Shown in pieces: positions 1 through 6,816 of a stretch of DNA of 64,000 bases. The stretch is taken from assembly GCF_018998565.1 (NCBI RefSeq), contig NZ_JAHNZO010000010.1:62001-126000 (forward strand), given 5' to 3'. The DNA comes from Paenibacillus oleatilyticus. Lineage in GTDB: Bacteria; Bacillota; Bacilli; Paenibacillales; NBRC-103111. Within the stretch, counting starts at the first letter, position 1; each line of letters starts with the position of its first letter. The position numbers were made by a program, and so were the translations under genes. A model generated the notes under the pieces. The model had not been told where the DNA came from. It worked only from the letters and a program-made list of their open reading frames with translations, and searched no databases.

Positions 1-71
1 AGCCCGCTGGAAATTCCCCTGCTTGTACTTTCTAGTGTAGCTTGTATTCGGTCTCAGGTCAATAGACGAGG

Positions 72-545
72 CTATGAGCGGAGCATTCCTTTGTAGATCC
101 CCGGCTTGGAATCCGGAATTTCGATCGCGCCGACCGTCTTTTCGTAAAAAGCGACTGGACCCGCGCCGCCGATCACGGCATAGCCGTACCCTTGGGCTCG
201 CATGTCGTGCAAGCAGGCCAGCAGCAGACCGGTGCCGACGCCTTTGCCGCGGCATACGTCGTCTACGCCGGTCGGGCCGAAGAAGCCTTTGCAGGTCGCG
301 TCGTAACACGCGAATCCGACCAGCTTGTCCTCTAAAGTAGCGATAAAGCAGGAGGTCGGATGTCCGCTAATCGCGACGTCGCATTCGCTCTCCCAATGGG
401 GATTGAATTTTTCTTTCACCCAGCTTCGGATCAGATGCTTCTCCGGCACGAGCGCCCTGCGGATCGTAAAGCCTGCGTCCTCCAGTTTGGCCCGGAGCGG
501 GGCGTCGTCCGGAAGCTCGTACAGCTTCACTAACATATCAGGCAT
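72..545 (-). CDS. GNAT family N-acetyltransferase
   Basis: This 157-residue protein is a small single-domain GNAT acetyltransferase, predicted to move an acetyl group from acetyl-CoA to an unknown amine in the cytoplasm. The acetyl-CoA pyrophosphate loop is visible at residues 99-104 (RGKGVG), followed by the usual helix and, near residue 130, the AVIFYE-like strand (here PVAFYEK) typical of the fold's end. AGGAGG lies 12 bases before the ATG, a rather long spacing. The gene stands apart from its neighbour, which reads the same way. The substrate cannot be told from sequence; family assignment is secure, function is not. Confidence 0.85.
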   Translation of the reverse strand: MPDMLVKLYELPDDAPLRAKLEDAGFTIRRALVPEKHLIRSWVKEKFNPHWESECDVAISGHPTSCFIATLEDKLVGFACYDATCKGFFGPTGVDDVCRGKGVGTGLLLACLHDMRAQGYGYAVIGGAGPVAFYEKTVGAIEIPDSKPGIYKGMLRS

Positions 546-588
546 CGTTCTGTTATTCCTCCTGATGTGATGTGCCTTTTGAGGTTCG

Positions 589-966
589 TTATGCCTCTTC
601 GAAAAAAACGAGGCGGTTCCCGAATGGGTCCTTTACGGTAAGCTCCCGGGTATCCCAAGAGGTGGTTTCAATGCCGGGCCGGGCGTACTTGTAGTCTTTA
701 GCTCCAAGCTCCGCATGGAACGCTTCGAGATTCTCGGCTTCGATGCGGACCGCAGCCCCCGGGCAGCAATCCCCATGATGCTCGCTTAAGTGGAGAGTAC
801 ACGCTCCAAGCGAAATTTGCATGTATAAGGGCAGGTTTTCTTCGAAACGGTGCTCCCAATCGGTCTGGAAGCCGAGATAGTCCAGGTAAAACGCTCTTGC
901 CTTGGTTTCGTCGAATATTCGAAGAATCGGGGTAACTGATTTCAAAGCGAATGACCTATCGCTCAT
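589..966 (-). CDS. Glyoxalase/bleomycin-resistance-like VOC protein
   Basis: This 125-residue protein has one vicinal oxygen chelate (VOC) unit pair: an N-terminal strand (TPILRIFDE), the AFYLDYLGF helix-strand, and the closing DPFGNRLVFFE segment that normally supplies the metal-binding or end glutamate. It resembles the bleomycin-binding branch of the family, whose members sequester glycopeptide drugs or act on small electrophiles. The start at 966 was chosen because GGAGGT sits eight bases before it; an earlier in-frame ATG at 1008 has no ribosome binding site. It could equally be a glyoxalase-like enzyme of unknown substrate. Confidence 0.82.
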   Translation of the reverse strand: MSDRSFALKSVTPILRIFDETKARAFYLDYLGFQTDWEHRFEENLPLYMQISLGACTLHLSEHHGDCCPGAAVRIEAENLEAFHAELGAKDYKYARPGIETTSWDTRELTVKDPFGNRLVFFEEA

Positions 967-1023
967 AGACGCACCTCCGTCACATTTATTTACTTTATTG
1001 TATAACAAAACCGGACAGTAAAT

Positions 1024-2070
1024 CTACGAAAAGCGGATCTTTTCCGCCAATCTCGCCGCATCGCGGCCTACCCAGCCGAGCAGCGCCGAGCCCCGGGAAG
1101 ACTGCCATGGCAGGCCGAGATAAAAAAGACCGGATACCGGGCTGACTCCGCCTTGGTGGACAGGGCTCCCCTGTGAATCGATGGCTCCGTCGATCCGTAT
1201 CCACCGGTAGTCGCTGCGGTAGCCGGTCGCCCATACGATATTGCCGACTTCCGCCTCGGTACTGTTTTCGAAAACAATGCGGTTTTGCTTCGTCCCAATC
1301 GCTCTCGGCTTAAGCAGCACTTTTTGATCCGCCATAAGCGATTTCAGTTCAAGTCCGTAAATTTGCTCGGGCTGCCTCTTCAGCCACGAACCGAGAAGGG
1401 AGCCTTTATCCGCCTGGATAAATCCGAACAGGTCGAAATACCAAAAAATACTTTTGCCCAGTACATGCATCGGTTTAAAATGCAGCTCACTTCCGGCGGA
1501 CAAATAAACCAGTCGCTCCCGTGACAGCTCTGCGGCGATCTGCGCGCCCGAATTGCCGGCGCCGACGACAAGCACAGGTCCGTCACGCAGCTCGCGGGGA
1601 TTCCGGTATGTGCTGCTGTGCGTTTGATAGATTTCGTCCGGAATCCCGGAGGCAAAGCCGGGGACGAAAGGCGTGTGGAACGGACCGGTCGCCACAATGA
1701 CTTTGCCCGCCCGATAGGTGCCCCGATTCGTTTCAAGGAGGAAGCACTGACTCGTCTTGGCCATCGAAATGACCTGTGTCTGCAGTTGAACCGGCAGGGA
1801 ATAACGATCCGCGTAAGCTTCAAGATAGTCTGCTACTTCGTCCTTGGCCGGCAATCCGTTCGGATCGCCAGGCATAGGCATGCCCGGCAGCGCATATTTT
1901 CGAGGCGTGAACAGCACCAAGGAGTCATACCGGTTCCTCCAGCTGTTTCCGATGCGGTCGCTTGCATCCAGCAAGACAAACGACACCGCCTGTTGTTTCA
2001 AATAATATCCCATCGCAAGACCGGCTTGTCCGGCTCCGATCACCAGCACGTCAACCTGATTCATACCCAT
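1024..2070 (-). CDS. Flavin-containing monooxygenase / CzcO-like oxidoreductase
   Basis: This 348-residue protein is a flavoprotein of the FMO/CzcO group. An FAD-binding GAGQAG motif lies at residues 12-17 after a beta strand, and a second Rossmann glycine motif (GAGNSG) near residue 170 should bind NADPH. An ATGYRSD segment near residue 285 is the ATG motif seen in these enzymes. The family oxygenates soft nucleophiles or ketones; no substrate can be read here. At 348 residues it is at the short end for the family. AAGGAG precedes the ATG by four bases; an ATG two codons later is also possible. The gene ends 58 bases before the VOC gene start, so the two may be cotranscribed. Confidence 0.85.
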   Translation of the reverse strand: MGMNQVDVLVIGAGQAGLAMGYYLKQQAVSFVLLDASDRIGNSWRNRYDSLVLFTPRKYALPGMPMPGDPNGLPAKDEVADYLEAYADRYSLPVQLQTQVISMAKTSQCFLLETNRGTYRAGKVIVATGPFHTPFVPGFASGIPDEIYQTHSSTYRNPRELRDGPVLVVGAGNSGAQIAAELSRERLVYLSAGSELHFKPMHVLGKSIFWYFDLFGFIQADKGSLLGSWLKRQPEQIYGLELKSLMADQKVLLKPRAIGTKQNRIVFENSTEAEVGNIVWATGYRSDYRWIRIDGAIDSQGSPVHQGGVSPVSGLFYLGLPWQSSRGSALLGWVGRDAARLAEKIRFS

Positions 2071-2265
2071 CGAGCTCCTTAAGCAACATTGTAGTTAAAT
2101 AAAAATATAATATATGATCATTTTTTCATATAAATATTGTAAAATAGTTCATCCAACAATTCAAGAGAAAAATGGAGGGGAGATTCGTTACTTATTAATT
2201 TTACTCTTTTCTATATTTTGTAAGCTGTATATAATGGTGGGTATACCAATCGGAGGTGTTTCATT

Positions 2266-2370
2266 ATGCAAAAAAGCTTGACCTATTCACTCAACCTAAA
2301 ACCTAAGGATTACAGGAAAGTTAAAACAACAAACGGCATGACCCGTCCATCGGTGTGCAAGAGGCGGTAG
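2266..2370 (+). CDS. 34-residue leader peptide upstream of MFS efflux gene
   Basis: A short reading frame begins with ATG eight bases after GGAGGT and encodes MQKSLTYSLN..., ending in KRR before a TAG stop. It is basic (eleven Lys/Arg) and has no signal peptide or recognised domain. A TATAAT hexamer at 2230-2235 could be its -10 element. The end of the frame lies 60 bases before the MFS start, whose own ribosome binding site can be folded away (2405-2421). This layout is that of translation-attenuation leaders in front of antibiotic-resistance genes, so the peptide is probably a sensor of ribosome stalling and not a functional product. Confidence 0.55.
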   Translation: MQKSLTYSLNLKPKDYRKVKTTNGMTRPSVCKRR

Positions 2371-2421
2371 CGAAGAAAACCGTATTGCCCTGTGTGACGT
2401 GCCGTCTGCCGGAAAGGCGGA
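2333..2421 (+). promoter_or_regulatory. Putative translation attenuator before MFS gene
   Basis: TCTGCC (2405-2410) can pair with GGCGGA (2416-2421) around a five-base loop, covering the AAGGCGG that serves as ribosome binding site for the MFS gene (ten bases before its ATG). ACGGCATG inside the leader frame (2333-2340) can pair with CGTGCCGT (2398-2405), and AGGCGG at the leader end can pair with CCGTCT, so ribosome position on the leader could change which stems form. Pairings were found by eye; no folding energy was computed. Confidence 0.45.
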
Positions 2422-2430
2422 TCTGACTAC

Positions 2431-3672
2431 ATGAAATTTCGCGCGTCACAAGTATATAAGACTAAAGTCTTTATGACGTCGCTCGCCAATGCGACGGCCT
2501 TTACGACCTATGCGGTCTATTACATAAGTCAACTCGGGTTAAATCCGTTTGAGCTGCTGCTCGTTGGTACGGTTTTGGAAGTGACGGTATTGATTTTCGA
2601 AGGAATTACGGGGGCGGTCGCCGATACGTATGGCCGGCGGCTGTCGATTATTGCCGGGATGCTGGTGATCGGGGGCGCATATGTGCTGGAAGGCAGCGCG
2701 CCGTGGCTTGGAGGCATCAGCCCTTTGCTTTCGCTGTTCGTGTGGATTCTGATTGCGGAATGTATCCGCGGGGTCGGCGAGACGCTGATCACTGGGGCCG
2801 ACACGGCTTGGATCGTTGACGAAGTCGGCGAGCAGCATGTGGGGCGCCTTTTCCTGGAAGGCAAGCGATTATCGCTGATTGCCACGTTGATCGGCATTGC
2901 ACTCAGCGTCGGGTTGTCCACGCTTGCGCCTAATCTGCCGTACGTTATCAGCGGTCTGATGTTTCTCATCCTTGGGGCGTTTTTGTTCCTTTTCATGAAG
3001 GAAACCCAATTCGTCCGTCCGGAGCGGCTGGACAAGTTCTCTTATTGGCAGGAGATGAAGTCGACGTGGCTGTCCGGAGCACGGGTAATACGCGGCCAGC
3101 CGGTACTGCTGATGATTCTCGTTGTCACGCTGTTCAGTGGCGCGGCGTCGGAAGGCTACGACCGGCTCTGGGAAGCGCATCTGATCAAGGAGATCGGCTT
3201 TCCGGCAGAGCAGCCGTTCTCGATGGCGATGTGGTTCGGCTTGATCTCCGTCCTCACGACGTTCCTCAGTTTGATCGTCGTACGGCTGGCCGAGAAGCGG
3301 CTGGATATGAGCAGCGAACGGGTGGTCGTCGTGGCGATGTTCGTTTTGACCGGCTTGCGGGTTGCCGCCATCTTGTCGTTTGCTTTTGCTCCCGGCTTTG
3401 CTTGGGCGCTTGGCTCCGTACTTGCGCTTGGTATCATTGGTGCGCTCAGCGGGCCGATCTACGACACGTGGCTTAATCTGAACATCGAAGGCAAAGTCCG
3501 GGCGACCGTGCTTTCGATGATCAACCAATCGGACGCGTTAGGCCAGACGGGAGGCGGTCCGTTCGTCGGATGGATCGGCAGCCGCCTGTCGCTTCGGGCA
3601 TCCCTTGTGACCGCCGCAGTGCTGCTGCTGCCGATTCTGGCCGTCTTCGGCCGGACGCTGCGTAAACGATAA
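2431..3672 (+). CDS. MFS drug efflux transporter (DHA3-like)
   Basis: This 413-residue membrane protein belongs to the major facilitator superfamily, closest in look to the DHA3 drug:proton antiporters that include macrolide and tetracycline exporters. The loop after the second membrane helix carries GAVADTYGRR, the family's motif A between helices 2 and 3. About twelve hydrophobic helices fill the rest, and the protein ends in a short basic tail. Export of an antibiotic in exchange for protons at the cytoplasmic membrane is the likely role, supported by the leader peptide and hairpin just upstream, a layout used by genes induced by ribosome-targeting drugs. The substrate is not known. The start is preceded only by AAGGCGG at ten bases, inside a possible hairpin. 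Confidence 0.88.
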   Translation: MKFRASQVYKTKVFMTSLANATAFTTYAVYYISQLGLNPFELLLVGTVLEVTVLIFEGITGAVADTYGRRLSIIAGMLVIGGAYVLEGSAPWLGGISPLLSLFVWILIAECIRGVGETLITGADTAWIVDEVGEQHVGRLFLEGKRLSLIATLIGIALSVGLSTLAPNLPYVISGLMFLILGAFLFLFMKETQFVRPERLDKFSYWQEMKSTWLSGARVIRGQPVLLMILVVTLFSGAASEGYDRLWEAHLIKEIGFPAEQPFSMAMWFGLISVLTTFLSLIVVRLAEKRLDMSSERVVVVAMFVLTGLRVAAILSFAFAPGFAWALGSVLALGIIGALSGPIYDTWLNLNIEGKVRATVLSMINQSDALGQTGGGPFVGWIGSRLSLRASLVTAAVLLLPILAVFGRTLRKR

Positions 3673-3681
3673 AGAACGGCA

Positions 3682-3944
3682 AGAGGCTGTCCCAAAAGTA
3701 ACTATTTTAGAAATCTGCAGGACAGTCTTACATGGTAAAAAAGGTGAATCGTTGAATGAATCAAGGAGCTAAGCGGCTTGTCTGTGCTTAGCTCCTTGAT
3801 TTCGACACCGTATCCAGCGTCGGCGATAACGGTGCCCGGCAGCTTACCTGGCTGCGACTTGACTTTTTTCAGATGAAATGATCAGGTTTTATCGGTAGGT
3901 CGCTGGTGCACACTGTAGCCGAGGATAAATTGATTTTCAGTGCC
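3682..3944 (-). mobile_element. Decayed IS1182-like transposase fragment
   Basis: Reading the minus strand from 3944 to 3801 gives a stretch beginning GTENQFILGYSVHQRPTDKT, then a stop codon, then a segment ending LPGTVIADAGYGVE. These are the conserved catalytic-domain blocks of IS1182-family DDE transposases (ENQFI-GYS-HQRP and ADAGYG). One TGA stop interrupts it and nothing else of the gene remains. The remnant is followed by GAGGCTGTCCCAAAAG at 3682-3697, which resembles an IS end. It is therefore a dead piece of an insertion sequence left between the MFS gene and the SDR gene. Confidence 0.7.
3759..3801. repeat. 16-bp perfect inverted repeat
   Basis: AATCAAGGAGCTAAGC (3759-3774) and its exact reverse complement (3786-3801) flank an 11-base loop at the broken end of the transposase remnant. 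It could act as a terminator for the MFS gene, although no T-run follows; it may instead be an internal hairpin of the lost insertion sequence. Confidence 0.7.
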
Positions 3945-4020
3945 AAAGGATTAAATGTTCTGCAAAGTTCAGCTGCGTCGCATGGCAGTTCGTACAAACC
4001 GTCCGCTGCAGGCGGCGCTT

Positions 4021-4890
4021 TTATCCGTTGACAATCTCGCCGCCGTTGATATGCAGAAATTGGCCGGACATATAGGAAGAATCGTCCGACGCAAGGAACA
4101 CATAGGCCGGCCCCAGCTCTTCAGGCTGCCCGGGCCGTTTCATCGGTGTGTCGCCGCCGAATTCCGCCACCTTCTGCTCATCGAATGTCGAAGGGATTAG
4201 CGGCGTCCAAATCGGTCCCGGCGCGACGCCGTTCACACGGATGCCTTTGCCGGCCACGTTCATCGAAAGCGAACGGGTGAAGGAGACGATCGCCCCTTTG
4301 GTCGCCGAGTAATCGATCAACTGGGGATTGCCCCGGTACGCCGTAATCGAGGCCGTGTTGATGATGGACGATCCTTCCTTTAGATGCGGCATCGCCGCTT
4401 TCGTCATATAAAAGAACGAAAACAGATTCGTCCTGAACGTCTGTTCCAGCTGCTCCTGCGAAATATCCTCGATGTCGGGCTGCGGATGCTGCTCGCCCGC
4501 ATTGTTCACGAGAATATCCAGCTTGCCGAAGGTACCGACCGTCCGCTTCACGGCTTCCCGGCAAAACGATTCGTCCCCTATATCGCCCTGAATCAGCAGA
4601 CATTTCCGCCCTTCCGCTTCAATCAGACGTTTCGTCTCCTCCGCATCCCCGGTTTCGTTCAAATAGACGATGGCCAGATCCGCTCCTTCAGCCGCAAAGC
4701 AGACCGCCGCTGCGCACCCGATGCCGCTGTCCCCGCCTGTAATCACCGCAACCTTCCCATGCAGCTTTCCGCTCCCTTTATAGTTTCGGTCTACCGATTT
4801 TGGCTTAGGGGTCATGCGGCTTTCAATGCCCGGCTGCCGATCCTGATGTTGTGCCGGCATCGTTTGCTTCTCCGTTTGACCTGTGCTCAT
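4021..4890 (-). CDS. SDR family oxidoreductase (general stress protein 39-like)
   Basis: This 289-residue protein is a classical short-chain dehydrogenase/reductase with a roughly 40-residue polar N-terminal extension, the architecture of Bacillus general stress protein 39 (YdaD) and YhdF. The cofactor motif TGGDSGIG is at residues 51-58, NNAG at 129-132, and the catalytic Ser181, Tyr194 and Lys198 (YSATK) are all present. Such enzymes reduce or oxidise small alcohols and carbonyls with NAD(P)H in the cytoplasm; the substrate of this subgroup is unknown. The gene is followed on the minus strand by the IS remnant and preceded by a DUF2188 gene that also has a stress-protein look. No sigma-B promoter was identified by eye. 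Confidence 0.9.
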   Translation of the reverse strand: MSTGQTEKQTMPAQHQDRQPGIESRMTPKPKSVDRNYKGSGKLHGKVAVITGGDSGIGCAAAVCFAAEGADLAIVYLNETGDAEETKRLIEAEGRKCLLIQGDIGDESFCREAVKRTVGTFGKLDILVNNAGEQHPQPDIEDISQEQLEQTFRTNLFSFFYMTKAAMPHLKEGSSIINTASITAYRGNPQLIDYSATKGAIVSFTRSLSMNVAGKGIRVNGVAPGPIWTPLIPSTFDEQKVAEFGGDTPMKRPGQPEELGPAYVFLASDDSSYMSGQFLHINGGEIVNG

Positions 4891-4939
4891 GTTCGATCGC
4901 TCCTCTCGAGGTTTTAAATTGTATTTGTTAAGCGAAAAG

Positions 4940-5320
4940 CTAAGAGTAATTGTGCGATGTCTCCACAGTGCCGTCTTTGCGGTGCACGATCGCGCTCGTA
5001 TTCGTGTCGGAGGCCCATTGCTTCGCCTGCTTCACCGCCTCAGGCTTGGTGTCGGATTGATAACGGACCTTCCCGCCTTCCTCTTTAACGGCCCACCCGT
5101 TCTCATGAGGAACGACGTGGAGGTTGGTGGGGCGTTTCTCCTGCGGATGCTTCGGATGCTCTTCGTTCCATTCCTTCGCTTGAGCGGTAGCAATCGCAAT
5201 TGCCCGCCCTTCTTCGTATCCTTCATCCAGCAGAGCATTGGCGATGTCGACGGCCTTTTCCCTCACTCGAGGCTCCAGGTTTTTCATGGAAACCGGATAA
5301 TCTCGTTTGTTCCATGGCAT
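4940..5320 (-). CDS. DUF2188 domain-containing protein
   Basis: This 126-residue protein starts with a helical segment (MPWNKRDYPVSM...) common in a family of small Bacillales proteins, and has a C-terminal DUF2188 unit of about 60 residues: HVVPHENGWAVKEEG, then a helix with AVKQAKQWA and a closing IVHRKDGTVE strand. DUF2188 proteins are small cytoplasmic proteins of unknown function, often found in stress or spore contexts. It lies 50 bases upstream of the SDR gene in the same direction and may share a transcript with it. GAGGAGGGTGTTCC precedes the ATG. Confidence 0.85.
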   Translation of the reverse strand: MPWNKRDYPVSMKNLEPRVREKAVDIANALLDEGYEEGRAIAIATAQAKEWNEEHPKHPQEKRPTNLHVVPHENGWAVKEEGGKVRYQSDTKPEAVKQAKQWASDTNTSAIVHRKDGTVETSHNYS

Positions 5321-5405
5321 GGAACACCCTCCTCTCCTGAATGGCCTTACGCTTCTTACTTACCCGCCGGGCCTGCGATGAAACAAGCGTCCCGAAGCTT
5401 CCCTA

Positions 5406-5543
5406 CTATAAAATAGACGCCTGGGGAGGCAAGGCTCGTTCGATCTCCTGGTTCTCCCAATGGGACGCCGACGTCAGGTCGGCTGGAAATGGCCTCGCTG
5501 TTCCCCGGAGAGTCGGAGCTGACGATTCCCCATAACTGTTCAT
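5406..5543 (-). CDS. Small hypothetical protein, 45 residues
   Basis: A frame of 45 codons begins with ATG four bases after GAAGGAGG, one of the best ribosome binding sites in this stretch. The product is polar, starts MNSYGESSAPTLRG and ends ALPPQASIL, with no membrane segment and no domain I recognise. The strong translation signal is the main reason to call it. It sits between the DUF2188 gene and the terminator that ends the DedA operon, on the same strand as both. Confidence 0.45.
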   Translation of the reverse strand: MNSYGESSAPTLRGTARPFPADLTSASHWENQEIERALPPQASIL

Positions 5544-5599
5544 TCGTCCTCCTTCAACGCGGTGAACCGTCTCTAGCTTCGCTTTGACCGCATGCAAAA

Positions 5600-5640
5600 C
5601 AAAAAAGCCGCCGCCCGACGATCCGTCAGGCGCGCAGCCT
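5600..5640 (-). terminator. Rho-independent terminator after the DedA operon
   Basis: On the minus strand a GC-rich hairpin (arms near 5624-5638 and 5607-5620, loop GATC) is followed by CTTTTTTG. It lies about 55 bases after the DedA stop codon. Confidence 0.75.
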
Positions 5641-5695
5641 TTTCCCTTTCTTGCGTATGAACGCTTTGCAATCGCATCATAGCTTGTCCGAGCTG

Positions 5696-6229
5696 TTATT
5701 TCGAGAAAAACCGGTGCATCAGCGATGCATGGAAATGCGAGAAGTCGATCTGTGCCCCGATAAAATAGCCGATGGAGATAAAAAGTACACACCAGCTGAA
5801 CGCGCCAACAGCCGAGAACAGCAAATATTTGCGTTTGCCCATGCCGATGACGCCGGACAAGTAGCAGGTCAAGTGACGGATGCCGGGGATGAAATAGCCG
5901 AAGCTGACCGTCCAAGGCCCGTAACGCTGGAACCAGGCTTCCACTTTTTCCAGTCGCTCCGGGGTCAGCTTAATCCATTTGCCGTGCTTCCACAGCAGCG
6001 GCTTGCCGAACTTGCGGCCAAGCGTGTAGCTGCAAAGCATGCCGGTCATCGCTCCCGCGAGACTGACGGCGACCGAGATCGAATAATTCAGCATACCGAC
6101 CGACGCCAAATAACCGATAAAGGTCATCAGCAGCTCGTCGGGGATGGGCAAGCCTATAATGCCGAGCGCCAGGCTGAAGAATAAAGCGATATATCCGTAC
6201 TGTAAGATCATCTCCTGTATAAATTGCAT
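5696..6229 (-). CDS. DedA family membrane protein
   Basis: This 177-residue integral membrane protein belongs to the DedA/SNARE-associated family. These proteins are proposed to flip phospholipids or undecaprenyl phosphate across the membrane and to be driven by the proton gradient. Visible hallmarks are GLPIPDELLMTFIGYLAS in the first re-entrant hairpin (the acidic residues match family positions) and FIPGIRHLTCYLSG in the second, which keeps one of the two conserved arginines. Four to five hydrophobic segments are present. It is the last gene of an operon with a permease and a phosphatidyltransferase-like protein, so a role in envelope lipids fits the context. Confidence 0.87.
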   Translation of the reverse strand: MQFIQEMILQYGYIALFFSLALGIIGLPIPDELLMTFIGYLASVGMLNYSISVAVSLAGAMTGMLCSYTLGRKFGKPLLWKHGKWIKLTPERLEKVEAWFQRYGPWTVSFGYFIPGIRHLTCYLSGVIGMGKRKYLLFSAVGAFSWCVLFISIGYFIGAQIDFSHFHASLMHRFFSK

Positions 6230-6259
6230 GCGGACACAGCTCCTCTCCAGCCGTAGGTG

Positions 6260-6811
6260 CTAGACGTTCTCAGTATCGTAATCGTACACGGCTTTGTTTG
6301 GACGAAATGCGGGGATCTTGATCGTGCTGATCATCAGGAAAGAAAGCCCGACAATGACCAGTACCGTCACCGCCAAAAGATGCGATGGGGGGTTCCACAA
6401 GGCAAAAGCGGACAACAGACAGCCGGCTCCGGTAATTGGCAGACCGATATGACAGCGGTTTTGACAGGTTTTTACGTTGAAGCGGGCCAGCCGCAGCGCG
6501 CCGCATACCATGAACAACCCGGTCAGCAGCGTACCGTATACCGGCAGCTCGCGCAGGGCGACGACATATATAATGATGGCCGGCGCGGCGCCGAAGGAAA
6601 TCAGCTCCGATAAGGAACGAAGCTCCTTGGCGAATTCGCCCGACAGCTCCAGCTTTTCCGCAATGTAGCCGCCGAACAAGTCCAGCAAGGCCGCAATCGC
6701 GACCAGCAGCACCGCGGAAAGCACTTTGCCGTGGAACGCCAGCAGGAGCGAAACCATGCCTATACCCAGCCCCGCCGCTACGAACACAAACGGGATCGAT
6801 TTTCTTAACAT
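6260..6811 (-). CDS. PssA-like CDP-alcohol phosphatidyltransferase lacking catalytic motif
   Basis: This 183-residue membrane protein resembles bacterial phosphatidylserine synthase (PssA): helix, then the motif region at residues 42-80 ending ELISFGAAPAII, which matches the DxxSFGVAPA end of PssA. In active enzymes the motif is D-G-x2-A-R-x8-G-x3-D-x3-D. Here the aligned positions read G47, G48, A51, E52, A61, R65 and E69, so all three aspartates, the arginine and the second glycine are lost. It is unlikely to make phosphatidylserine. The frame is intact and well translated (AAGGAGG ten bases before the chosen ATG; an ATG at 6820 is only one base from it). It overlaps or abuts the upstream permease gene, suggesting coupled translation. 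Confidence 0.8.
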   Translation of the reverse strand: MLRKSIPFVFVAAGLGIGMVSLLLAFHGKVLSAVLLVAIAALLDLFGGYIAEKLELSGEFAKELRSLSELISFGAAPAIIIYVVALRELPVYGTLLTGLFMVCGALRLARFNVKTCQNRCHIGLPITGAGCLLSAFALWNPPSHLLAVTVLVIVGLSFLMISTIKIPAFRPNKAVYDYDTENV

Positions 6812-6816
6812 TGTGA

